A stretch of DNA of 64,000 bases from Subtercola sp. PAMC28395 (GTDB lineage Bacteria; Actinomycetota; Actinomycetes; Actinomycetales; Microbacteriaceae): assembly GCF_018889995.1 (NCBI RefSeq), contig NZ_CP076547.1, positions 2,976,001 to 3,040,000 of the forward strand, in the 5' to 3' direction. The position numbers and the translations under genes are program-made. Shown piece by piece: positions 53,773 through 61,945 of the stretch; positions within the stretch are counted from its first letter, which is position 1, and each line of letters begins with the position of its first letter. A model generated the notes under the pieces. The model did no database searches, was not told where the DNA came from, and worked only from the letters and a program-made list of their open reading frames with translations.

Positions 53773-55058
53773 AGGAAGGCCTTCCCTTCACCGCGATAGC
53801 TCGGCAGTTCCGCGACAACCGTGCTGTCTTCATGAGCATTCGTGTCATCGACCAGGGCAAAGGCATTCACGTGTTCAGAGAGCTCACCCGATTTGGTGTG
53901 GCGCAACCACACGCGATCGCCGATCCCAAGCACGCCCGCGGCGGCACCGGAGAGCGGCGTCTGCACCTCACCCGCCATCTCGCGGGCCTGCATCTCGAGG
54001 CCCAGCGGCCACGCGATCTCGGGCAGGCGGTCGGGCTGCGCGGGGCCGGAGGCGATCCAGCCACCACCCAGCAGCGTCGCCATGGCCGGGGTCGGCTTGC
54101 GCACCACTGACAGCGCGAAGGCTGCGGCCGGAGCCGGGCGGAACCTCGAATACGTGTCGAAGAGGTGCCCGCCGAACAACCCGCTGCCCGCCGCGATCTC
54201 GGTAACCGAGCTATCGGCCGAGGTGCTCTCGAGCGAGCCTGTTCCACCGCCGTTCACGAATTCGAGGTCGGCGACCTCGCGCACGGCCGCCACGACCGCG
54301 CCCCGCCTGTCGGCAAGTTCCGCGATCGATCGGTGCTGCATCCAGTCGAGCACGCGGGCCCGGGCCGGGTTGCCTCGGGGGCGGTTGCCGACCCCCGCGA
54401 TCTGCGCCTCGTACCCCATCAAGCCCACCAGAGTGAAACCCGGCCTCGCGGCAATCGCCTGAGCAAGCACCCGGGCCTGGCCCGCAGTGAAGATCGGCGA
54501 GCGCCAGACCCCGATGTGTCCCAGGGGCCTGGTGACGAACGAGGTGTCGAGTTCGATGCACACCCGGATGCTCGCCCTGCCCGTCGGCGGCACAACACTG
54601 TCGACCAGATCGAGCTGGGCCACGTCATCGATCATCAGCGTGACGCGGGAGGCCAGCCGATCATCCGCTCCCAGTCGCGCGATCGCGCCGCGGTCGACGC
54701 TCGGGTACCCGACGACCACGTCATCGATCGTCTCGGCCAGCCACAGCGCTTCGGCCAGGGTGTACGCCAGAATGCCCGAATAGCCGGGCAACGCGAGCAC
54801 CGCGTCGAGAACCTCACGTACCCGGACGGACTTGCTGGCGACGCGGATCGGCTTGCCGTTCGCGCGGTCGAGCATCGAGAACGCGTTGTGCGACAACGCT
54901 GTGAGGCTGAGGGCCGCCAGCGGAGTGTCGAGGTGCGCCGTGGCCGCGCTGAGGGCGCCCCAGTACTTCGCGGGTTGTTGCCAGGGCAAGTGATCGGTCT
55001 GGTGGTCACTCTGGTGGTCGCTCTGCTTGTCTCGGGGCCGGGTGAGGGAGAGGGGCAT
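53769..55058 (-). CDS. Alanine-racemase-fold PLP protein, amino acid deaminase/aldolase-like
   Basis: A 429-residue fold-type III PLP protein of the D-threonine aldolase/DSD1-like group. The presumed PLP lysine is in RVASKSVRVREVL, the TIM-barrel runs to GGGTGSLEST, and the C-terminal beta domain ends DTNAHEDSTVVAELPSYRGE. Metal-binding residues of the DSD1 family may lie in HTKSGELSEHVNAF. The N-terminus carries a 12-bp repeat giving DHQSDHQTDH. It shares TGATG with the upstream MFS gene and GTGA with the downstream lactone oxidase gene. Confidence 0.85.
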   Translation of the reverse strand: MPLSLTRPRDKQSDHQSDHQTDHLPWQQPAKYWGALSAATAHLDTPLAALSLTALSHNAFSMLDRANGKPIRVASKSVRVREVLDAVLALPGYSGILAYTLAEALWLAETIDDVVVGYPSVDRGAIARLGADDRLASRVTLMIDDVAQLDLVDSVVPPTGRASIRVCIELDTSFVTRPLGHIGVWRSPIFTAGQARVLAQAIAARPGFTLVGLMGYEAQIAGVGNRPRGNPARARVLDWMQHRSIAELADRRGAVVAAVREVADLEFVNGGGTGSLESTSADSSVTEIAAGSGLFGGHLFDTYSRFRPAPAAAFALSVVRKPTPAMATLLGGGWIASGPAQPDRLPEIAWPLGLEMQAREMAGEVQTPLSGAAAGVLGIGDRVWLRHTKSGELSEHVNAFALVDDTNAHEDSTVVAELPSYRGEGKAFL

Positions 55059-56350
55059 CAGCGAACCGACTTCACTCGGGCGACGGCAAGAGCACCGGCG
55101 AAGGCGAACAGGGCGGAGAGAACGAACAGGCCGGTGAAGCCTCCGAAGAGAGCGACGACCGCGGCGCCGAGCAGAGGCGAGAGCGCCTGGGGAACAGCGG
55201 TGGCGATGTTCATGATGCCGAGGTCTTTGCCACGGGTCACGGGGTCGGGCAGGACCTGGGTTGCGAGGGCCTGGTCGACGGCGAGAAAACAGCCGTAGCC
55301 GAGGCCGAGCATCCCTGCCGCCACCATGGCCGCCGGCAGCGCGGGCACGAAAGCGAGTATGAGGGCCGCGACTCCCTGTAACGCTGAGGCGACGAAGACG
55401 AAGCCCCGCCGGTTCTCGAGCCGGTCTGAGAGAGCTCCTGCGCCAAGCGCGGCCAGGATGACGAACACCATGTAGATGAGGGTGAGCACGACGAGATCGT
55501 TCTGGGCAGAACCGTCGTTCAGCCCGAACATCAGGAAGTACAGCAGCAGAGTGGTGCCCAGAGCGTTGCCGAAGTTGACCAGGACGCGGCTGAGCAGCGT
55601 CCAGCCGAAGTCCGGGAAGCGCTTCGGGCTGATCCAGAACCCGTCGACGAACTCACGGGCGGTGACCCGGGCTCGATCGGCGCGCGGTAACACGGCATCG
55701 GGCATCCAGAGACAGAACGGGAGCACAAGCAGCACCAGCGCCACCGCCACGGCGAGGTACCCGGAGAACTGCGAGACGAAGAGTGTCGTGACCAGTACCA
55801 GCCCGAGGATGATTCCGATCGCCTGCGGTGCAGAGAGCCAGCCAGACACGTAGCCGCGCTGATTGACCGGCACCTGGTCGGAGATCGTCGCCGTCAGCGA
55901 AGCGGTGAGCACGCAGAAGCCGACGATGGCGAGCGTCCAGAAGAAGCCGATGCCCAGCAGCGACTCCTGAATCCCGAGGAGCACGAGCGACGCGGCGAAC
56001 AACAGAGTGCCACCGGCGATCCACGGGCGGCGGCGGCCGAACCGCGACGACGTTCGGTCAGAGAGAGCACCGGTCAGCGGAAAGACCAGGAGCGCAGCGA
56101 CCCCGGCGATGCCGGAGATGATGCCGAACGCCACGACGCTGTCGACCCAGTACGAGGTGTGCAGCTGGTTCTCGACCTGCAGCGGCAGCAGAAGCTGGAT
56201 CGGCGTGAGCTGCGCCATCCAGATTCCGAGCCAGGCTGCTGCGAAGAGGGCGATCCACCCGCCACCGACGCGTCGGGTGGGTTCGGTGAAGAGCCCGGTT
56301 ATGGTGGCGCCGCTGAAGATTGAGTCGGGAGTCTGTGAACCCTCGCTCAT
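55058..56350 (-). CDS. MFS transporter
   Basis: A 430-residue major facilitator with twelve predicted helices. The cytoplasmic loop between helices 2 and 3 reads GALSDRTSSRFGRRRPWI, characteristic of the glycoside-pentoside-hexuronide/SUT-like group, which fits sugar or glycoside transport. It overlaps the TetR stop by four bases (ATGA) and the next gene by one. Together with the GH1 enzyme it suggests import of a glucoside or sugar derivative, although export by a TetR-controlled MFS is equally possible. Confidence 0.87.
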   Translation of the reverse strand: MSEGSQTPDSIFSGATITGLFTEPTRRVGGGWIALFAAAWLGIWMAQLTPIQLLLPLQVENQLHTSYWVDSVVAFGIISGIAGVAALLVFPLTGALSDRTSSRFGRRRPWIAGGTLLFAASLVLLGIQESLLGIGFFWTLAIVGFCVLTASLTATISDQVPVNQRGYVSGWLSAPQAIGIILGLVLVTTLFVSQFSGYLAVAVALVLLVLPFCLWMPDAVLPRADRARVTAREFVDGFWISPKRFPDFGWTLLSRVLVNFGNALGTTLLLYFLMFGLNDGSAQNDLVVLTLIYMVFVILAALGAGALSDRLENRRGFVFVASALQGVAALILAFVPALPAAMVAAGMLGLGYGCFLAVDQALATQVLPDPVTRGKDLGIMNIATAVPQALSPLLGAAVVALFGGFTGLFVLSALFAFAGALAVARVKSVR

Positions 56351-56943
56351 GCTGCACCAGCCAACGCACCGAGCGAATCCGCGGCGAGATCGATGATGGC
56401 CAAGGCCGCAGCATCATCGCGGTTGACCAGCCAGCTGAGTGTGAGACCGTCTGTGATGACCACGAGAAAAGTCGCCAGCTCAGCTGTCGGCCGCGCCCAG
56501 GAGAGTCCGGTCGAACGGGCGGCCACATCGAGGGCCGATTCGGCGAGCGCGTAGTACCGGTCATACTGAGCCCGTGCGAGCGGTTCGAGCTCGGGCGATC
56601 GCATGGCGTATTGCGTGAGTTCGAACATTGCCTTCTCTCTGAGTGGATCGGCTTTCACCACCTCGAAGTACTGCATCAACCCGTGGCGAATCGTGTCTCT
56701 CATCGAAACACCACCGGGCGGCACACCAGACAGAACGGCCTCCTCACCCTGGATGACCCGGCTGACCAGCTCCGCGATGAGCTGGTCGCGCGATTCGAAG
56801 GCATAGTGAAAACTCGCCAGCGACACCCCGGCCTCGGCCACGATGGCGCGGGTCGTCGCCCCCGTGACCCCGAGCCGGGCGATCACGGCGAGAGCAGCGT
56901 CAAGAAGGAGCTCACGGCGATCGTTCACAGCAAGTCGGCCCAC
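56347..56943 (-). CDS. TetR/AcrR family regulator heading a five-gene operon
   Basis: A 198-residue TetR-type regulator with the HTH ATTRAIVAEAGVSLASFHYAF. The frame is open to 57021, but I place the start at GTG 56943: it follows AAGAGGTGATC, an almost perfect ribosome site, and the longer frame would run through this operon's own promoter and operator. Its stop overlaps the MFS gene. As the first gene behind a site matching its likely operator, it should be autoregulated. Confidence 0.87.
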   Translation of the reverse strand: MGRLAVNDRRELLLDAALAVIARLGVTGATTRAIVAEAGVSLASFHYAFESRDQLIAELVSRVIQGEEAVLSGVPPGGVSMRDTIRHGLMQYFEVVKADPLREKAMFELTQYAMRSPELEPLARAQYDRYYALAESALDVAARSTGLSWARPTAELATFLVVITDGLTLSWLVNRDDAAALAIIDLAADSLGALAGAA

Positions 56944-56967
56944 CAGATCACCTCTTCCCCGGGCAAG

Positions 56968-57002
56968 TGGGTCAGATGACCCAGTTGAGAGATTATGACC
57001 CA
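56968..57002 (-). promoter_or_regulatory. Operator TGGGTCA-GA-TGACCCA plus half-site
   Basis: A perfect 7-2-7 inverted repeat lies at 56968-56983, and an extra TGACCCA half-site at 56996-57002 overlaps the -10 of the operon promoter. The full site is just downstream of the predicted transcription start, so binding by the TetR protein would block the operon. Confidence 0.75.
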
Positions 57003-57020
57003 CGGCGAATACGTTGTCCA
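56992..57020 (-). promoter_or_regulatory. Promoter of the TetR-led five-gene operon
   Basis: TGGACA (57020-57015), 17 bases, CATAAT (56997-56992) on the minus strand. Both hexamers match consensus at five of six positions. The TetR GTG start is about 49 bases downstream. Confidence 0.7.
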
Positions 57021-57060
57021 CTGTTGGTTCCGCGATCTGGTGCAGCGGCGCCCACTCCAG

Positions 57061-57074
57061 AATGGGTACCCATT
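57061..57074. promoter_or_regulatory. 14-bp perfect palindrome AATGGGTACCCATT
   Basis: It lies between the divergent TetR operon and the Ig-like membrane protein gene, 24 bases upstream of a TTGACA. The TGGGT/ACCCA arms are the same as the outer arms of the TetR operator but with no spacer, so it may bind the same or a related regulator. Confidence 0.45.
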
Positions 57075-57097
57075 AGTCGATGCAACCGCATGGGCCT

Positions 57098-57126
57098 TTG
57101 ACATTGACGGTATTACCTTGCTAAAT
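57098..57126 (+). promoter_or_regulatory. Promoter of the Ig-like membrane protein gene
   Basis: TTGACA (57098-57103), 17-base spacer, CTAAAT (57121-57126). The GTG start at 57135 lies eight bases later, so the leader is zero or nearly zero. Confidence 0.6.
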
Positions 57127-57134
57127 GGAAGAAC

Positions 57135-59579
57135 GTGACTGTTCTGAAATCAAGCACCGAGGGGTTGGCGCCGGTGGTACCGGGGGCCGCTCATTCGCGA
57201 GTCCGGATTCTCGCGGCAACGCTCCTCGCCTTCACACTCACGCTCGGCTTCGCTCTTGCGTTCACGATCGTCGGGGCCGCGCAACCAGCGACGGCGGCGA
57301 CCCCCAGCCCGACTCCGAGTCCCGCTCCGAGTTCGTCCTTCTCGCCGACATCAGCATCGACTCCCTCGCCCTCAGGGACCCCCTCGCCGACTCCGTCACC
57401 GACTCAACCGCCCATCCAGAGCCCCGCGATCTCGTCGCCGCGATCGGGCGCTCTTCTCGGCGGCCCGACCACAATCTCAGGCACCGCGGAGCCCGGCAGT
57501 AGCATCCAGGTGAGCAGCAGCACCCAGAGCGACCCACTCTGCATCGGCACGGCTACGAATGCCGGCAACTGGAGCTGTGCGGCCCCGACCCTCCCGAGCG
57601 GGCCGAACGTCACGATTCGCGTTGTGCAACTGGTTCCGGGTTACGACAACTCCAGCGATGCCGTGGCCGTGAACGTGCTGAATGCGCCGACCATCGCGTC
57701 AGGCTCCGGCACAGCGCTCACGACCGGCTTCGGCACCGTCAGGGGCACGGCATACCCCGGTGCGACAGTGACCGCCTCGGCCGGCTCGTACTCCTGCTCG
57801 TACGTCGCAGATGCCCTGGGCGGGTGGTCGTGCAATCTCGGTACCGATATTCCAAGCGGAACCTTGACCGCCCGGGCGACCCAGTCCACGTCATTCAGCG
57901 GCACGGACTCCGACCCGAGTGCTGCACTCACCATGCAGGTCGATTCCGATGCTCCGGCTGTACCCGTCGTGCTGACCCCGGCCGCGGGTGCCACGGTACA
58001 GTCGAACAGCGCCACGTTCACCGGCACGGGAGAGAACGGCGCACTGGTCACCGTGTTCGCCGGCGCGTTCGCCGCCTGCACTGCCACCGTCCAGAATACG
58101 AGCTGGTCGTGCACCTCCACGGGCGTGCCTGTGGGCAGCTCTGCCGTCTCTGCACTGCAGCAGGATGCTGCGGGTAACGTCGGGCCGGAGAGCGCCGGCC
58201 ACAGCGTGGTCTTCGCCGCGCCGACACAGCCTGCAACCCCCGGCACAGCCCAGACGGGGGCCACTCCCACCGCGACAGCCCCCGGGTCGACGGGAACGAC
58301 CCCGTCATCCGGGTCTGCGAGTTCTGGCGGCTCTGTTCCCGGCGCCTCGACAGCACCGGGAACGACAAGCCCCGGAGGCTCAGGCAGCAGCGTATCTCCG
58401 GCGCCCGCCACACCGGGTGCAGGAGCCCCAGGCCCGGGAGGCGCCACTCCTCCGCGTGGCGAGGCGGGTCGCAATTCGGGCACCTGGGCCGCTTCGACCC
58501 CGTTCAGCTCAGCTGTCTCGCCTGTCTTCTCGTCGTCTTCTCCCGTGAACTGGTGGCTCGGACTGGTGCTCGCGATTCTCCTGATCGCGTGTGTCGCGGC
58601 CCCGGCGAGGCTGGTGTTCGGGGCCATCTCGCAGTCCGGCAGGAGTTTCCGCGCGGGCAGCAATGGAGCTTCTCGCAGTGGTGACACCTCGCCCAACGGT
58701 GATGCGTCAGGTGACCGCCTTGGCCGTCTTGGCCTGACCGGCCGCAATCGCCCGCGAGACGGGTTCGACAGGGCTCCCGACCTCACTCTGAATCCGTGGA
58801 TCCTTGCTGGTGCCGCCATCGTCGCCTCGGCGGCCATCGGCATGCTGTCCGGTCCCGTCGAGAGCCAGCCTGCGTACCTCCGCCTTCTGGCTGCCATGTG
58901 TGTTGCCAGCGCTGTGGTCAATATCGTCTCGGTGGTGACACCCACTCTGCTGGCCCGCCCCTTGTTGCGAACTCGCACCCGAATCAGTGACGGAATCGCG
59001 TTCGCGCCCCGATATCTGCTGATCGCGGCGGCGGCCAGCCTGTTCTCCCGGCTCCTGCACCTCGAACCCACATTTCTCTTCGGGCTGGTGGTGACACTGA
59101 GCGCAACAGGGTCGCTGGGCACTCGGATGCGGGCCCAGCGTGCTCTACTTCACATCGGTACCCTCCTTGTCCTGGGCTCTCTGGCGTGGGGAGTCGTCAG
59201 TCTGCTCCACCCCGAAACAGCGGTGACGACCTCCGTAGCCACCGCAACAGCCACAGCAACAGCAACAGCGACAGCCGGAGGAGCCTTCGTCGCCGAGGTA
59301 TTCAACACCATCGTGCTCGGTTCGTTCGGCGCTGCCGCAGTCATGGTTCTGCCGTTCGGCAGCCTGAGCGGGCGATCCCTGCTGGCCTGGTCCAGGCCAG
59401 TCTGGCTGGCGACGGCACTCACCACGATGACGCTGTTCGGTGTGCTGCTCGCGGCGAATCTCGAGCACCTCGCCCACCTGCCCGTCGCTGTCGGCCTGCT
59501 GCTGACCATGATCGGCTTCGCGGCGGTGAGCGTATCGGTGTGGGCCTGGCTGAAGTTCGTAGCACCGGCCCTCAGATAG
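57135..59579 (+). CDS. Large Ig-like-domain, multi-spanning membrane protein
   Basis: An 814-residue protein. An N-terminal signal/anchor (about 22-50) leads into a Pro/Ser/Thr-rich linker, then three bacterial Ig-like modules marked by GTAEPGSSIQV, GTAYPGATVTASA and GTGENGALVTVFAG (about 95-350), each with paired cysteines. A long Gly/Thr/Ser/Pro low-complexity stretch follows, then a membrane domain of eight or so helices (about 465-814) broken by a polar loop. An AT repeat from GCAACA hexamers lies near residue 700. It probably presents Ig domains outside a membrane channel- or sensor-like core. Function unknown; the GH76 gene starts eight bases after its stop. Confidence 0.8.
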   Translation: MTVLKSSTEGLAPVVPGAAHSRVRILAATLLAFTLTLGFALAFTIVGAAQPATAATPSPTPSPAPSSSFSPTSASTPSPSGTPSPTPSPTQPPIQSPAISSPRSGALLGGPTTISGTAEPGSSIQVSSSTQSDPLCIGTATNAGNWSCAAPTLPSGPNVTIRVVQLVPGYDNSSDAVAVNVLNAPTIASGSGTALTTGFGTVRGTAYPGATVTASAGSYSCSYVADALGGWSCNLGTDIPSGTLTARATQSTSFSGTDSDPSAALTMQVDSDAPAVPVVLTPAAGATVQSNSATFTGTGENGALVTVFAGAFAACTATVQNTSWSCTSTGVPVGSSAVSALQQDAAGNVGPESAGHSVVFAAPTQPATPGTAQTGATPTATAPGSTGTTPSSGSASSGGSVPGASTAPGTTSPGGSGSSVSPAPATPGAGAPGPGGATPPRGEAGRNSGTWAASTPFSSAVSPVFSSSSPVNWWLGLVLAILLIACVAAPARLVFGAISQSGRSFRAGSNGASRSGDTSPNGDASGDRLGRLGLTGRNRPRDGFDRAPDLTLNPWILAGAAIVASAAIGMLSGPVESQPAYLRLLAAMCVASAVVNIVSVVTPTLLARPLLRTRTRISDGIAFAPRYLLIAAAASLFSRLLHLEPTFLFGLVVTLSATGSLGTRMRAQRALLHIGTLLVLGSLAWGVVSLLHPETAVTTSVATATATATATATAGGAFVAEVFNTIVLGSFGAAAVMVLPFGSLSGRSLLAWSRPVWLATALTTMTLFGVLLAANLEHLAHLPVAVGLLLTMIGFAAVSVSVWAWLKFVAPALR

Positions 59580-59587
59580 CCGGCGAA

Positions 59588-60697
59588 ATGCCCCCTGACA
59601 GTGACGAGGCGACTTCAGGCCCTGGGGAACTGGATCCTCACTCGTGGTCAGCCAGGGCCGAACGCGCAAACATCGCCCTCACGTCGAACTTCTCGGGTTT
59701 TCGCCGCGGGCGCCTGCAGAACACTGCGCCTCTGCGTCTCCGGCAGTTGGGGGCCTTCAACTACTGGTGGCTCGCGCACGCGGTCCAGGCACGAGTCGAT
59801 GCGTTCGACCGTACCGGCGACGGCGAATGGTTGCACCTGGCCGAGGCAACCTACCGCGCGCTGATCCAGCGCAATCGTGGGCGCCTGTTCAACGACTACT
59901 TCGATGACATGAGCTGGCTGGCGCTTGCTTCCTTGCGGCTTCACGCGGCCACGGGAGCGCAGCGCTACCTCGATGACGCCCAGGAGCTCTGGCGTCACAT
60001 CGACCTACTGGGTCTCAACGATTCCTTCGGTCGCAGTGTCGCGTGGAGAAAGCAACAGCCCGACTACAAGAACGCACCGACGAACGGTAGCTTCGGCCTG
60101 GTTTCCGCCGGGCTGTACCGTGTCACCGGCGAAGCCGCCTACGCAGCCAGGGCCGATGACCTCTGTGGCTGGATCGAATCTCGACTTGTCGATCCACGAA
60201 CCGGGATCGTCTTCGACGGGGTGGGCCGCACAGGTGACGGTGCCGTCGACTCCGGCTGGCGATTCTCGTACAACCAGGGCCTGTACCTCGGGCTGCTGGT
60301 GGATTCCGCGGAACGACACCACAACCCCGGGCTCCTCAAGCGCGCCGTTCTCACCGCCGTGTCGACGATCGATCAGCTGGCTCCGAATGGAGTCTTTGCC
60401 CTCGAGACGACAAGGCCTGGCGAACGCCGCGGAGGTGATGCCGGGTTGTTCAAGGGCATCTTCTTCCGTTATCTCGCCACGCTCCTCTTGCATCTGGACC
60501 CCGCTGACCGCGATGCCCGGATGCTCGCTGCCTTCGTTCAGCGCAACGCTGATGCACTCTGGCAGAACCTCTCGCCGACGCTCCTGTCTGGCGACGACTG
60601 GCAGAAACCGCCGGGCCGCACCACGTATCTCTCCACCCAGCTGAGCGCGGTGATCACCCTCGAGGCTGCGGCACGTCTTGAGAGGGAAGGCTGGTGA
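59588..60697 (+). CDS. Glycoside hydrolase family 76 (alpha-1,6-mannanase type)
   Basis: A 369-residue protein with the GH76 (alpha/alpha)6 barrel. The catalytic pair is the adjacent aspartates in FNDYFDDMSWLALASLRL, and FSYNQGLYLGLLVD and GLFKGIFFRYLA are conserved. There is no signal peptide, so it acts in the cytoplasm or is released otherwise; GH76 enzymes cleave alpha-1,6-mannan. The start lies eight bases after the stop of the Ig-like gene, so the two are cotranscribed. The upstream open frame inside that gene is not used. It overlaps the convergent esterase gene by 44 bases. Confidence 0.87.
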   Translation: MPPDSDEATSGPGELDPHSWSARAERANIALTSNFSGFRRGRLQNTAPLRLRQLGAFNYWWLAHAVQARVDAFDRTGDGEWLHLAEATYRALIQRNRGRLFNDYFDDMSWLALASLRLHAATGAQRYLDDAQELWRHIDLLGLNDSFGRSVAWRKQQPDYKNAPTNGSFGLVSAGLYRVTGEAAYAARADDLCGWIESRLVDPRTGIVFDGVGRTGDGAVDSGWRFSYNQGLYLGLLVDSAERHHNPGLLKRAVLTAVSTIDQLAPNGVFALETTRPGERRGGDAGLFKGIFFRYLATLLLHLDPADRDARMLAAFVQRNADALWQNLSPTLLSGDDWQKPPGRTTYLSTQLSAVITLEAAARLEREGW

Positions 60698-61424
60698 CCT
60701 CGTCGACCACCGTTCGCCTGAGGATCGCTGTGGAGAGAATCCGGGAGTGACCGGCGACGGGCAGCTGGATGTTCTTCGCACCTGCCAACTCGCTGCCTTC
60801 CGGCACGTTCTGGTCGAAGCTGCCGAAGATCGACACGATGCGGGAATTGACGTCGGCCTCACCCGCCAGAAATGTGACGGTCAGGTCGGCCGGGTCGAAC
60901 TCCCTGATGCTCGGGATTCTCACGAGCCTGCCCCACACCGAGCCGGAGAACGGCGTGTTGATGGCGACCAGGCCAGCTACGCGGTGCTGCGGGTCACACC
61001 TCATCATCAGGTATTTGCCGATCAGACCGCCTTTGCTGTGGGCGACAATCACCACGTCGCGCAGGTTCTTCTCGTCGAGGAGTTGCGCGACCCTGCTCGC
61101 AGTTTCGGCAATCGGATCGGTGTTCCGCCCGAGTTGCGGCACGAAATACACCGGATGCCCGGCGCTCTTCAGGCCGAGAGCGACACCGTACAGCGCATGC
61201 CACTTCTCGAACACACCAGGGACCAGGACGATCGGCCTGATCCCCTCCGATGGATTCGGCACCGCCAATTGATTCGGCCCCTCCGGTTGATTCAGAGACT
61301 CGGAGGCTTTGACGTCTGCAACGGTTTCGAAGGTGGTCGGGCTGCGGAACAGGCCGCGAAACTCGTCACAGACGTCGTAGGCGTAGTCGAGCATCCAGAA
61401 GCCCGCCTTCGCCGCACGTCTCAC
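60654..61424 (-). CDS. Alpha/beta hydrolase (esterase/lipase-like)
   Basis: A 256-residue alpha/beta hydrolase. The nucleophile elbow is AHSKGGLIGKYL (Ser in HSKGG), the oxyanion loop HALYG follows VLVPGVFEKWHALYG, and GHSRI gives the catalytic histidine. The opening resembles triacylglycerol lipases and permeases of the PGAP1-like group. A repeat-like NQPEGPNQ segment lies ahead of the fold. It is coupled to the upstream hypothetical gene by an ATGA overlap and overlaps the convergent GH76 gene by 44 bases. Confidence 0.83.
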   Translation of the reverse strand: MRRAAKAGFWMLDYAYDVCDEFRGLFRSPTTFETVADVKASESLNQPEGPNQLAVPNPSEGIRPIVLVPGVFEKWHALYGVALGLKSAGHPVYFVPQLGRNTDPIAETASRVAQLLDEKNLRDVVIVAHSKGGLIGKYLMMRCDPQHRVAGLVAINTPFSGSVWGRLVRIPSIREFDPADLTVTFLAGEADVNSRIVSIFGSFDQNVPEGSELAGAKNIQLPVAGHSRILSTAILRRTVVDEVTSLPSQDVPQPRG

Positions 61425-61891
61425 CCTGTGACTTCCAGCCCAGGAACCTCGCCGATCGTCAGCAGCGCACCAGCGTAGGCGTCGGCGGGATCGGCTGCGG
61501 TGAAGGCGGCGAGCTGGCCATTGACAAGGGTCTCGACGACATACGAATCGGGCACAAAGGGGTGGGCGCCGTCATCGGCCGGGGCATCAGCCGATGAGCT
61601 GTCGACCCGGCGGAGGCACCGGAATGATGAGCCGAGCAACGCGCGGAGCTGGTGCTCTGCCGGTAACCAGAGTGCGTCGTCGAGAGCTACCGAGTCGAGG
61701 GCCCACTCCGTGGTGCCGTTGAAACCCAGAACGGTGCCGGTCGAGAATTCCTGGGCCTCGATCGTCATGTCGCTCACGGTGAAGACATCGCCTTCGAAAC
61801 CCGGGCGCTCGATGACGAACCGGTCTCCCGCAGTCGGTTGCCAGCGGAGGCCGGCGACCCGCAGTGCGCGGGCAAGCTGTGGGGAGATCAT
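61421..61891 (-). CDS. Hypothetical protein coupled to the esterase gene
   Basis: A 156-residue soluble acidic protein opening with ISPQLARALRVAGLRW and RFVIERPGFEGDVFTVSDM, a pattern I recognise in actinobacterial proteins sometimes labelled pilus assembly protein CpaE. It lacks the P-loop ATPase of CpaE, so I do not adopt the name. Its stop overlaps the esterase ATG by four bases. The ATG lies six bases after an AATAAT hexamer. It diverges from the ROK gene. Function unknown. Confidence 0.75.
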   Translation of the reverse strand: MISPQLARALRVAGLRWQPTAGDRFVIERPGFEGDVFTVSDMTIEAQEFSTGTVLGFNGTTEWALDSVALDDALWLPAEHQLRALLGSSFRCLRRVDSSSADAPADDGAHPFVPDSYVVETLVNGQLAAFTAADPADAYAGALLTIGEVPGLEVTG

Positions 61892-61933
61892 CCGTCAATT
61901 ATTGCCTTTTCGTATCCGTATTGACACGGGCTG

Positions 61934-61939
61934 TATGTT
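61934..61939 (+). promoter_or_regulatory. -10 hexamer TATGTT, predicted leaderless start of the ROK gene
   Basis: TATGTT ends six bases before the GTG at 61946. CCGT-N6-ACGG (61916-61929) just upstream is a weak candidate operator. Confidence 0.5.
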
Positions 61940-61945
61940 GATCTG

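Noticed and set aside
56944..57021. A longer TetR protein starting at 57021.
   Set aside because: This stretch holds the operon's own -35, -10 and operator, while GTG 56943 has an excellent ribosome site.
59186..59587. A 503-residue GH76 reading from 59186.
   Set aside because: The extension lies inside the membrane-protein gene in another frame and lacks resemblance to any GH76 N-terminus.
61421..61891. Label pilus assembly protein CpaE.
   Set aside because: No P-loop or receiver domain, only 156 residues, and no pilus genes nearby.
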